Assembly: GCA_947628635.1 (NCBI GenBank)
Contig: CANRAX010000007.1
Location: 1-21,960, forward strand
DNA: 21,960 nucleotides
From: an uncultured Bacilli bacterium
GTDB taxonomy: Bacteria > Bacillota_I > Bacilli_A > RF39 > UBA660
Direction of reading: 5' to 3'
Part shown: in pieces, positions 15,810 through 21,960 of the stretch
How positions within the stretch are numbered: the first letter of the stretch is position 1
Layout: the number at the start of each line of letters is the position of its first letter
Made by a program: the position numbers and the translations under genes
Notes under the pieces: generated by a model
What the model saw: only the letters and a program-made list of their open reading frames with translations
What the model was told of the DNA's origin: nothing
Database searches by the model: none

Positions 15810-16718
15810 AAATATTTTTTTGACATAAGCAACACTATTTTCATAACCTTTTTCTCTCGTAATTCTTTCATATTTTTTTACAATGTCATCTTCAGTAATT
15901 AAAGTCTTATCTTTATCAATTTTCTGACGAAGCTTTTTTATTTCACTTGCTACTTTTTCAGAATCAAAAAAATCATTTAATAAATATTTTATAAAATTTA
16001 AGGCAAATTCATTAGCCTTTCTTTCAGAATAAAAATTATTATGATTTTCATTATAAAAATTTAAATCAAAAAAAGAAACAACTACTTCTTTAAAAAAAAT
16101 ATTTTCATTAGATTTTCTTTCAATATATTTATTAATTGCTGTATGTGCAAATTCATGAGCTAATGACCAAGTTTGCTTAACAGCTAATTTAATAAATTTA
16201 TCCTCAGAAAGATAATTACTAGAAGCATTATTTTCTATTCTTTGAGGAATTTCTAAATACATTTTTTGATTCATATAACATGTTTTAAAATTATTATCTT
16301 TACAAAAATAAATACTTTCAAAAGGTAAATTAAAATATTGGGATAAATAAATAAAAGTTTCTTGAAATAAAATATTTAAATCATCATAACAATAATCTTT
16401 TTTATTAGTAAAATACTTATTAAAATAGTTTTCTAAAGCATTAATATCAATATATAAGCTATTAAAATAACGTAATCTATTTACAATACGAAAAGTTTCT
16501 TCCTTTTTATAATTTAAATTTTGTTTTACACAATCACTATCTAGATAAGTCATTAAGTTAGATAAATATGTTAATTTTTTCTTTTCATAAGAAAATCTTC
16601 GATACTCATTTATTTTTAAAATATTTTTAATTTTTTTTAATATTTTTTCTTTATCTTTAAGGCTTAAATTACAAAAATTTTGATAATCTTTTATATTTTC
16701 AATTTTAAATGAGTTCAT
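15783..16718 (-). CDS. HEXXH zinc metallopeptidase-like protein
   Basis: A 311-residue protein, probably cytoplasmic as no signal peptide or membrane helix is visible. It carries a gluzincin-type motif HEFAH (H188, E189, H192). A downstream acidic helix FFKEVVVSFFDL includes E211, and SERKANEFAL includes E232; either could be the third zinc ligand. The first resembles the third-ligand helix of M3 peptidases, the second the E-x-x-A-x-x-F-A helix of ImmA/IrrE-type proteins. The N-terminal 170 residues are Lys/Tyr/Asn-rich and unrecognised. The ATG has a strong GGGGG site upstream and its own promoter. The preserved motif suggests an active protease, but the substrate is unknown. Confidence 0.85.
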   Translation of the reverse strand: MNSFKIENIKDYQNFCNLSLKDKEKILKKIKNILKINEYRRFSYEKKKLTYLSNLMTYLDSDCVKQNLNYKKEETFRIVNRLRYFNSLYIDINALENYFNKYFTNKKDYCYDDLNILFQETFIYLSQYFNLPFESIYFCKDNNFKTCYMNQKMYLEIPQRIENNASSNYLSEDKFIKLAVKQTWSLAHEFAHTAINKYIERKSNENIFFKEVVVSFFDLNFYNENHNNFYSERKANEFALNFIKYLLNDFFDSEKVASEIKKLRQKIDKDKTLITEDDIVKKYERITREKGYENSVAYVKKIFKKETPKSN

Positions 16719-16744
16719 ATAATTTCCCCCTTAAGACTTGTCAT

Positions 16745-16773
16745 ATTATAACATAAAGTTTATAAAAAAACAA
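16745..16773 (-). promoter_or_regulatory. Promoter of the metallopeptidase gene
   Basis: On the minus strand: TTGTTT (16768-16773), a 17-nt spacer and a perfect TATAAT (16745-16750), with the extended TGt element before the -10. It is divergent from the ylbD promoter region. Confidence 0.72.
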
Positions 16774-16800
16774 TTAATAATGTCGAAAAAAGGGCATATA

Positions 16801-16830
16801 TTGTAATAGATAAATTTAAAAAATTATATT
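16801..16830 (+). promoter_or_regulatory. Possible promoter of ylbD-ylbE-ylbF-rsmD
   Basis: TTGTAA (16801-16806), an 18-nt spacer and TATATT (16825-16830). Each box deviates moderately from consensus, and the surrounding AT-richness makes chance matches easy. Confidence 0.35.
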
Positions 16831-16856
16831 AAACTTTTTTTTAAAAGGAAAAGTTA

Positions 16857-16898
16857 ATGGAAAGGTTTGTTAAATATTATGTCAAAAGAATTATTTAA
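16857..16898 (+). CDS. Possible 13-codon leader peptide overlapping the ylbD start
   Basis: An ATG at 16857 follows AAAGGAA at ideal distance and opens a 13-residue frame (MERFVKYYVKRII) that ends at TAA 16896-16898, inside ylbD in another frame. The ylbD ATG itself has only AAAGG 13 nt upstream. The small frame may couple or attenuate ylbD translation, or may be accidental. Confidence 0.25.
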   Translation: MERFVKYYVKRII

Positions 16899-17256
16899 AG
16901 AATTTGCAAGAAAACATCCAGAACTTGCTAATAACGTTATGAAAGGAGATGTTTCTTGGCAAAAATTATATGAATTGTATGATATATATGGAGAGGATAG
17001 TACTGTATGGAATAATTATTTTACTAGTAATATTGCTAATGTTAGTAGTGAAGAAAAAACGCCTACTACCTTTAAAGAATTTTTTAATACATTTAAAAAT
17101 ATGGATATGGACTCTGTTCAAAAAGGAATTAATAACTTACAAAAAACAATCGGTTTATTACAAGATTTAGGAGTTGCTTCTTTAGGAGGTAGTAAAGTAG
17201 TAGGAAATAATAACTCTTATCAACCACGACCATTGTATCGTCATTTTGAGGATTAA
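16879..17256 (+). CDS. ylbD: YlbD-like protein (spore coat YlbD family)
   Basis: A 125-residue protein matching the YlbD family in its N-terminal pattern ELFKEFARKHPELANNVMKGDVSWQKLYELYDIYGEDSTVW, then a Ser/Thr-containing linker and a helical segment FKEFFNTFKNMDMDSVQKGINNLQKTIGLLQDL (about 64-97). The family is annotated as a putative spore coat protein in Bacillus; a molecular function is not established. The identification is strengthened by the following ylbE, ylbF and rsmD in Bacillus order. I chose the ATG at 16879 because it begins just before the conserved block; an in-frame TTG at 16867 lies too close to AAAGG. The stop is 2 nt from the ylbE start. Confidence 0.82.
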   Translation: MSKELFKEFARKHPELANNVMKGDVSWQKLYELYDIYGEDSTVWNNYFTSNIANVSSEEKTPTTFKEFFNTFKNMDMDSVQKGINNLQKTIGLLQDLGVASLGGSKVVGNNNSYQPRPLYRHFED

Positions 17257-17258
17257 TT

Positions 17259-17483
17259 ATGAATTTATATACAATTAATTATATAAAAAATAATCCTCCA
17301 GTATATAATTTTTTAAGAGAAAATTCTTCTTGGTATAAAGTCTTAAATAGAAATCCACAAGCAATAAGAAAAATAGAAGAATTAGCTAAAGAAAAATATA
17401 AATTACGTTTAAGTGATCGGCTAGAAAAGTTATCTAATAATATGAATTTAATTTCTTCTTTTATGGAGATGCTAAAAGAATAA
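17259..17483 (+). CDS. ylbE: YlbE-like protein
   Basis: A 74-residue protein with the YlbE pattern: INYIKNNPPVYNFLRENSSWYKVLNRNP, then a helical segment with KIEELAKEKYKLRLSDRLEKL. Function is unknown in any organism to my knowledge; in Bacillus it lies next to ylbD. It starts 2 nt after the ylbD stop, with GAGG (17247-17250) upstream inside ylbD, so translation is probably coupled. Confidence 0.82.
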   Translation: MNLYTINYIKNNPPVYNFLRENSSWYKVLNRNPQAIRKIEELAKEKYKLRLSDRLEKLSNNMNLISSFMEMLKE

Positions 17484-17503
17484 TTTTATGATAAAATAAA
17501 TAC

Positions 17504-17788
17504 ATGGAAGAGTTAATGATAAAAATAGATAATTTAATTTTAGCTTTAGAAGAACAAGAAGAAGTAAAAGAAATAAAAAGACTTAATAAAAAACTTGAAA
17601 AAGATAAAGAATTGAAGACTTTAATTGAGGAGTATAGGAAAAATAATGATAATAATTTATTAAAAAAAATAGAAAATAATGAATTATTTCAAGAGTATAA
17701 GGAAAAAGAGACTAATTTAAATATTTTGATTTTAAAAATAAATCAACGTTTAAAAGAACTAACTGATAAAGGTCGATGTAGTTTATGA
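17504..17788 (+). CDS. ylbF: YlbF-family regulator
   Basis: A small, fully helical, highly charged 94-residue protein with the YlbF/YmcA pattern LALEEQEEVKEIKRLNKKLEKDKELKTLIEEYR and ELFQEYKEKETNLNILILKINQRLKEL. In Bacillus, YlbF forms a complex with YmcA and YaaT that modulates RNase Y activity and favours sporulation, competence and biofilm formation. It is shorter than Bacillus YlbF (about 149), lacking the C-terminal extension. The start is uncertain: ATG 17504 has no Shine-Dalgarno sequence, whereas ATG 17516 has GGAAGAG only 3-4 nt upstream. The position between ylbE and rsmD supports the assignment. The stop overlaps rsmD as ATGA. Confidence 0.78.
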   Translation: MEELMIKIDNLILALEEQEEVKEIKRLNKKLEKDKELKTLIEEYRKNNDNNLLKKIENNELFQEYKEKETNLNILILKINQRLKELTDKGRCSL

Positions 17789-18321
17789 AGGTAATAAGTG
17801 GTTTATATAAAGGTAGAAAACTTGAAGGATATGATATTGAAGGTACGCGTCCTACAATGGATAGAGTTAAGGAAAGTTTATTTGCAAGTATTCAAAATTA
17901 TGTAAAAGATAGTATTGTTTTGGACTTGTTTGCTGGTAGTGGCAATTTAGGAATTGAGGCTTTAAGTAATGGAGCAAGTTATGCATATTTAGTAGATAAT
18001 AATTATAAAGCAATTAAAACGATAGAAAAAAATGTTTCTAATCTGGGTATTAAGAATTGTTTAATAATTAATAAGGATTATGAAAAAGCTTTGGCTGATT
18101 TAGAAGAAAAATGCAGTATTATTTTTTTAGATCCTCCTTATAAAACCGATTATATAAAAAAAGCTCTTTTAATTATTGAAAAAAGACAACTTTTAACAAA
18201 TGAAGGGATTATTGTTTGTGAAAGTGATAGTTTAGATAAAATAGTTTATTCAAATAATTTTGAAAGTATAAAGGCAAAAAAATATGGTGATAAATGGGTA
18301 GTTATTCTTAAGCAAATGTGA
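17785..18321 (+). CDS. rsmD: 16S rRNA (guanine966-N2)-methyltransferase RsmD
   Basis: SAM-dependent methyltransferase modifying G966 of 16S rRNA in the 30S subunit. The 178-residue protein has the family's N-terminal ISGLYKGRKL and TRPTMDRVKESLF, the SAM-binding LDLFAGSGNLGIEALS (45-60) and the catalytic DPPY (116-119). The length is typical. It overlaps ylbF by 4 nt. In Bacillus this gene is ylbH and is followed by coaD (ylbI). ylbG, normally between ylbF and rsmD, is absent here, and coaD is replaced by a surface-protein gene. Confidence 0.95.
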   Translation: MKVISGLYKGRKLEGYDIEGTRPTMDRVKESLFASIQNYVKDSIVLDLFAGSGNLGIEALSNGASYAYLVDNNYKAIKTIEKNVSNLGIKNCLIINKDYEKALADLEEKCSIIFLDPPYKTDYIKKALLIIEKRQLLTNEGIIVCESDSLDKIVYSNNFESIKAKKYGDKWVVILKQM

Positions 18322-18327
18322 TACAAT
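18319..18327 (+). promoter_or_regulatory. Possible extended -10 promoter of the glycine-rich surface gene
   Basis: TGA-TACAAT begins in the rsmD stop codon and forms an extended -10 element. There is no convincing -35 box. A start near 18334 would leave a very short leader with the GGTGG site. Confidence 0.35.
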
Positions 18328-18351
18328 TTAGATAGAATTGGTGGTAATAAT

Positions 18352-20196
18352 ATGATGAGGAAGAATAATAAGGGCTTTGCAGTGTCAACATTATTGTATG
18401 GGTTATCAATAATGGGTTTTTTGATTGTTATTTTATTAATGAATATTATGTCTAGTAATAGAGTAAATACCTCTAATTTTGTAAGTCAGGTTGAAGATGA
18501 GTTAAACAGATATAGTTTGACAGAGTCAAGTATTAGAGCCGGAAATGCTAGTTCAGATGGCTCACAAGAGTTTATTGTTCCTTATGGTCAAGAAGGTTGG
18601 TATAAGATAGAATTATGGGGAGCTTCTGGTGGGGCTAACGGGTCACATCAAGGAGGTAAAGGTTCTTATACTTCTGGTGTTATTTATTTAGAGGAAAACA
18701 CACATCTTTATTTTTACATAGGAACAAAAGGTAGTGGAACAACGGGTGGCAAAAATCTAGGTGGAAATGGTAATGGTACAACATCTGGTGGCGGAGGTGC
18801 AACTGATGTTAGACTAATAAGTGGTTATTATACGGATGAAGAGTCTTTGAAGTCCCGGATAATGGTTGCCGGTGGCGGGGGTGGCGCAACTACTTCACAG
18901 AATGGCGGTAAAGGTGGCGATTTGCAAGGCTATAAGGGAGATGGTACTTCTGGAAGTGCTGGCCAAGTCGTTAATTCTTTTGCTGTTGCTACGGGTAGTG
19001 GCGGAGGCTTTAAAAATGGTGGTGCTTCTGAAGGAGGCAGTTCTTATATTTCGGGGTATGCTGGTGGTAGTTCCTTCGTTTTTGATGATAGTGATATTAA
19101 TAATGCAAGTTTTAAAAATCAACAATTAGGTACAGTTTCAATATATTATAAAAATCCAGTATATTATTCAGGAGATGTTGCCGAAAATTTTGGTGATATT
19201 GTTGGTTATGATGCACCAGATAAAGGTTATAGTTTTTTAAATGGCTATATGGTAGCTGGAGTTAATGATGGTGATGGAAGAGCGAGTATTCAAAGAGTTA
19301 CTACTAATAATGGCAATTTAGAAAAAAAGACGAATTTAAATAATATTAAAAAAATTGTTGATTGTGTTGATAATGGTACAACAGAATGGAAAGAAATTCA
19401 AGCTATAAGTTCCACTTTCGAAAGAGGTGGTGTTAATTTAGCTAAAGAAGCAACAGCTTCAATATCTTCTAATCCAGCGGCTACTAATCCTAATAATGCT
19501 AAAGATGGAAGACTTGATACAAGTGCGACTGTGACAGCGACGGCGACGGAAAAATGCTTAACGGTAACTTTTTCAACAAATGTTAATTTAGATGAGATAG
19601 CTGTTTGGCATAAAAATGGTGATGTAGCTAAGCATAGTTTAAAAGCTTGTACTTCTACTAGTGATTCTACTTGTCTTGTTTTAAGTAATTTTAATGGTAC
19701 GGATGCTGATCCTATAAAAGAGACAACTAATGGGCTTCATTATTCAGCTTATCGTTTTAATACTTCGCAAGCTCCCGAAAATGGTATTTATTATATAGTT
19801 CCAGTTAATAATGAAGCAGTAACTTTTACAACAGGTAACTCTACTTTAGCTTCTAGTGATATGACGATTACATTAAAAAATATAGATGGAACTAGATTTC
19901 AAAAATGGCGTTTAGAAAATGCGGGAGGAATTTATACAATTGTTGAAACACAAAATTATAATACTATTCAGATAAATAGTACGGAGGCAACTGTTGATGA
20001 ATATTTAAAAGCACAACCTCGCTTACCTAATAATGATATTGAAAAATGGCGAATTACCCCAACTGGTAATGGTCAATATGTTATTACTTCAGTTTTTGGT
20101 TCTAAACTTAATTTTGATGGTAATACAGTAAAAACTGCTAGTTCTACAACAACTGGTCAAGGAACTAAATTTTACCTTATTAATATTGATTATTAA
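18352..20196 (+). CDS. Pilin-like-anchored surface protein with glycine-rich, discoidin-like and ricin-like domains
   Basis: A 614-residue modular protein. The N-terminus looks like a type IV prepilin: basic leader MMRKNNKG, then F9 and a 20-residue hydrophobic helix (FAVSTLLYGLSIMGFLIVIL), continuing into a polar helix to about 55. The usual Glu at mature position 5 is Thr. Residues about 74-265 form a glycine-rich domain of the ALK/LTK type (GWYKIELWGASGG, GGGGATDVRL, GGSSFVF). About 333-470 resembles an F5/8-type C (discoidin) carbohydrate-binding domain (EWKEIQAIS, NLAKEATASIS, DGRLDT, CLTVTF, DEIAVWH). About 475-614 is ricin-B-like, with FQKWRLE and IEKWRIT as QxW-type repeats. It is likely an exported adhesin. 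The start at 18352 has GGTGG at 7 nt; ATG 18355 is an alternative. Confidence 0.85.
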   Translation: MMRKNNKGFAVSTLLYGLSIMGFLIVILLMNIMSSNRVNTSNFVSQVEDELNRYSLTESSIRAGNASSDGSQEFIVPYGQEGWYKIELWGASGGANGSHQGGKGSYTSGVIYLEENTHLYFYIGTKGSGTTGGKNLGGNGNGTTSGGGGATDVRLISGYYTDEESLKSRIMVAGGGGGATTSQNGGKGGDLQGYKGDGTSGSAGQVVNSFAVATGSGGGFKNGGASEGGSSYISGYAGGSSFVFDDSDINNASFKNQQLGTVSIYYKNPVYYSGDVAENFGDIVGYDAPDKGYSFLNGYMVAGVNDGDGRASIQRVTTNNGNLEKKTNLNNIKKIVDCVDNGTTEWKEIQAISSTFERGGVNLAKEATASISSNPAATNPNNAKDGRLDTSATVTATATEKCLTVTFSTNVNLDEIAVWHKNGDVAKHSLKACTSTSDSTCLVLSNFNGTDADPIKETTNGLHYSAYRFNTSQAPENGIYYIVPVNNEAVTFTTGNSTLASSDMTITLKNIDGTRFQKWRLENAGGIYTIVETQNYNTIQINSTEATVDEYLKAQPRLPNNDIEKWRITPTGNGQYVITSVFGSKLNFDGNTVKTASSTTTGQGTKFYLINIDY

Positions 20197-20279
20197 ACAA
20201 TTAAATTTATATAATCGTTGTAATAGCTTGGCATATCTAAGTGTTATTAAATTTTTGAAAAAATTGTTGAAAAATGTTA

Positions 20280-20309
20280 TTGACATAATTCCTTATTGAA
20301 CGATATAAT
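20280..20309 (+). promoter_or_regulatory. Strong promoter of the sortase-substrate gene
   Basis: A perfect TTGACA (20280-20285), an 18-nt spacer and a perfect TATAAT (20304-20309). The predicted start is about 20316, giving a leader of about 45 nt to the ATG at 20361. Confidence 0.85.
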
Positions 20310-20360
20310 CTAGATGATAATAGAAGGTTCTATTAAATGAAGAAGGAAAGGGAAGTATGT

Positions 20361-21851
20361 ATGAAAAAGAAATTTGTGTTTTTATTTATGGCTTTATTTG
20401 GATTATTACTTGTTCCAAGAGTAGAAGTTAAGGCTGAAACGCTTTGTCCTGATGGTGATGATTTTTTTGCTAATGGTAAAAAAGTAGTAATTACACAACG
20501 TGATGATGGCAAAGAAGGTGCTCAATTAAAATTAGATGGTGGGCAAACATGTAATGTTGGAGTTATTAACATTTATGGTGGGGCCAAGGATGAACCAGTA
20601 GAAAAAACTGATATAGTTTTTGAAGGTGGTACGGTTAAAAATATTTTTGGTGGAGGCTTTGGTCAACAGGCTGGAGTTAATGTAGCAAATATAACTATTA
20701 AAGGTGGTACGGGTGATTTTGTTTTTGCTGGTGGTAATAATGGTGCTTATGTAGCAGATTCTAAAGTATTAGTTGAAAATATGAGCTCATATGCTATAAA
20801 AGTTGTTGGTAGTGGTATGAGCCCTAGTAGTGACATCAACACTTATACTGCTAATTCTGAAATAATTGTTAATAATGGTAGTCCAATCGTTGCTCATGCT
20901 TATGGTTTAGCAAGAGTTGGAAAGGCTAAAATAGTTATTAATGGTGGTAATCCTTATTTAATTAATGGTTATTATTATGAACCGGAAGAAGAATTTGTTT
21001 GTAGTTATTCTGATAATTTTGAAACTGAAATTATGTCTATTGGTAATGAAATAAAGGTTTTAACTTCTGGTGTTAAAGGTAAGGGTGGAGCTGGTGTCGT
21101 TTCAGCTAGTACAATAACTAAGCTATCTTATCGCCGTGGTGCTTCAATTGTTTTTCTTCCTGAAGTAGAAAACTTTGGTAAATTAATTGAAAATGCTAAT
21201 GAAATAATTCCATATATTAGACTTAAAGTTCAGTATAAAGAAACAATAGCTGAGAGTTTAGTTCCAGCTGGAGTATTGGACAAGGATACTTTAAATAATT
21301 TAAAGACAGAAGTTTTAAGTAACGCTAATGTTAATCTTACTGATGTTGATGATAAATTTTACTACGATAGTGATTTTAAAAAAGTTTATGATTATGAAGA
21401 AGTAGCCAATGATGATGAGGAAGAAGTAACTTTATATTTAAAAGCACTTAAACATATTTTTAGATTAGTGTATGAAAAGTATGAAAATGTTGAAGTAGAA
21501 AAATTATTTGAGGGTCATACAATATCAAAAGAATTTTTAGAAGAAATTTTTGAAGACTTCTTAAAAAAGACAGGGTTAACTGAAGATGATTTTGAAAATA
21601 TGGAATTTTATTTAGATGAAGAAATGACAAAACGTGTTGATATTGATCCTGACACTCATAAATTTAAAATTGGTAATATTGATGATGATTTAACTTTATA
21701 TGTAAATCTTTTAGCACGTAGAGAAGCTGAAGATGAAGAGATTACTGAAAATCCTGACACAGCTGATATTAATTTAGGGTTAGCTCTTGGTAGTTTATTA
21801 ATTGGTAGTCTAGGATTAGGATATACTATTAAAAAAAGAAAATTTAATTAA
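20361..21851 (+). CDS. Cell-wall-anchored protein with NPDTA sorting signal
   Basis: A 496-residue exported protein. The start is the ATG at 20361, with AAAGGGAAG at 5 nt; the upstream in-frame ATG at 20337 lacks a site and would add a charged extension before the signal peptide. The signal peptide is residues 1-25, with likely cleavage after VKA. Residues about 60-200 carry short Gly-Gly strand-turn units (IYGGAKDE, FEGGTVKNIFGGGFG, IKGGTGDFVFAGGNN, INGGNP) suggesting a parallel beta-helix. Two acidic modules follow (about 332-363 and 415-451), each with FYxD near the start and LYLKAL or LYVNLL at the end, like degenerate InlB-type repeats. The C-terminus has NPDTA (464-468), a hydrophobic helix and KKRKF, a sorting signal fitting a class B sortase. 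Confidence 0.88.
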   Translation: MKKKFVFLFMALFGLLLVPRVEVKAETLCPDGDDFFANGKKVVITQRDDGKEGAQLKLDGGQTCNVGVINIYGGAKDEPVEKTDIVFEGGTVKNIFGGGFGQQAGVNVANITIKGGTGDFVFAGGNNGAYVADSKVLVENMSSYAIKVVGSGMSPSSDINTYTANSEIIVNNGSPIVAHAYGLARVGKAKIVINGGNPYLINGYYYEPEEEFVCSYSDNFETEIMSIGNEIKVLTSGVKGKGGAGVVSASTITKLSYRRGASIVFLPEVENFGKLIENANEIIPYIRLKVQYKETIAESLVPAGVLDKDTLNNLKTEVLSNANVNLTDVDDKFYYDSDFKKVYDYEEVANDDEEEVTLYLKALKHIFRLVYEKYENVEVEKLFEGHTISKEFLEEIFEDFLKKTGLTEDDFENMEFYLDEEMTKRVDIDPDTHKFKIGNIDDDLTLYVNLLARREAEDEEITENPDTADINLGLALGSLLIGSLGLGYTIKKRKFN

Positions 21852-21886
21852 TCATAATATATTAAGTATTTTCTTTAGTTGTAAAT

Positions 21887-21917
21887 AAATGTAGGTTTAA
21901 AAAATCTGCATTTTTTT
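21887..21917 (+). terminator. Terminator after the NPDTA surface protein gene
   Basis: A 12-bp stem (21887-21898 with 21902-21913, two G-U pairs), a 3-nt loop and T-run to 21917. The remaining bases to the window end hold nothing I can identify. Confidence 0.85.
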
Positions 21918-21960
21918 GTTTAAATTGAAAAATAAAAAATCGCTATTAAATTAAAAAAAG

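Noticed and set aside
18600..19130. DNA repeat array in the glycine-rich region
   Set aside because: The repetitiveness comes from Gly codons (GGT/GGA/GGC) in irregular protein repeats. There is no regular DNA unit or CRISPR-like spacing.
20227..20241. Short CTTGG/CTAAG stem after the glycine-rich surface gene as a terminator
   Set aside because: Only five pairs including a G-U, and no continuous T-run directly after it.
20337..20360. Start of the NPDTA protein at ATG 20337
   Set aside because: No ribosome-binding site at that ATG, whereas AAAGGGAAG precedes ATG 20361, which also begins a classic signal peptide.
1..21960. Mollicutes code 4 (TGA as Trp)
   Set aside because: mtaB, ylbF and rsmD end in TGA at the expected family lengths, and Trp is encoded by TGG.

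Overview
This is a very AT-rich, gene-dense bacterial segment using the standard code: TGA serves as a stop in several genes and TGG encodes Trp, so this is not Mollicutes code 4. Gene content and order (nusB-xseA-xseB, spoIVB, a SpoVB-type flippase, MtaB, RecD2, ParE-ParC, ylbD-ylbE-ylbF-rsmD) place it in the Bacillota, class Bacilli or a close relative. The reduced gene blocks, low GC and the style of the surface proteins fit an uncultured gut-type lineage of the RF39/Erysipelotrichia kind. That placement is inference.

Layout. 97-3082: nusB, xseA, xseB and the sporulation protease gene spoIVB. This looks like a contracted version of the Bacillus block nusB-folD-xseA-xseB-ispA-dxs-tlyA-ahrC-recN-spoIVB-spo0A, with the inner genes absent here. 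3079-3987 (-): class B sortase. It diverges, through back-to-back promoters, from an unrecognised helical protein (4099-4749). 4751-6040 (-): short SpoVB-like lipid flippase. 6233-7276: unrecognised single-pass membrane protein with a long acidic tail, preceded by a leader containing hairpins. 7390-10856: mtaB and recD2, overlapping by 4 nt. 10892-11050: 52-residue Met-rich membrane miniprotein. 11051-11231: unexplained, fold-prone intergenic DNA. 11291-15763: parE-parC (topoisomerase IV). 15783-16718 (-): HEXXH metallopeptidase-like protein. 16879-18321: ylbD-ylbE-ylbF-rsmD. 18352-20196: pilin-like-anchored protein with glycine-rich, discoidin-like and ricin-like domains. 20361-21851: cell-wall protein ending in an NPDTA sorting signal.

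How the genes fit together. Housekeeping genes for rRNA antitermination, tRNA and rRNA modification, DNA repair and chromosome decatenation are interleaved with sporulation-associated genes (spoIVB, spoVB-like, ylbD/E/F) and cell-surface genes. The class B sortase and the NPDTA protein are a plausible enzyme-substrate pair. At all three convergent gene junctions the rho-independent terminator of the plus-strand gene lies inside the last codons of the minus-strand gene, and in each case the T-tract encodes lysines near that protein's C-terminus. I saw no tRNA, rRNA, IS element, CRISPR array or phage gene.
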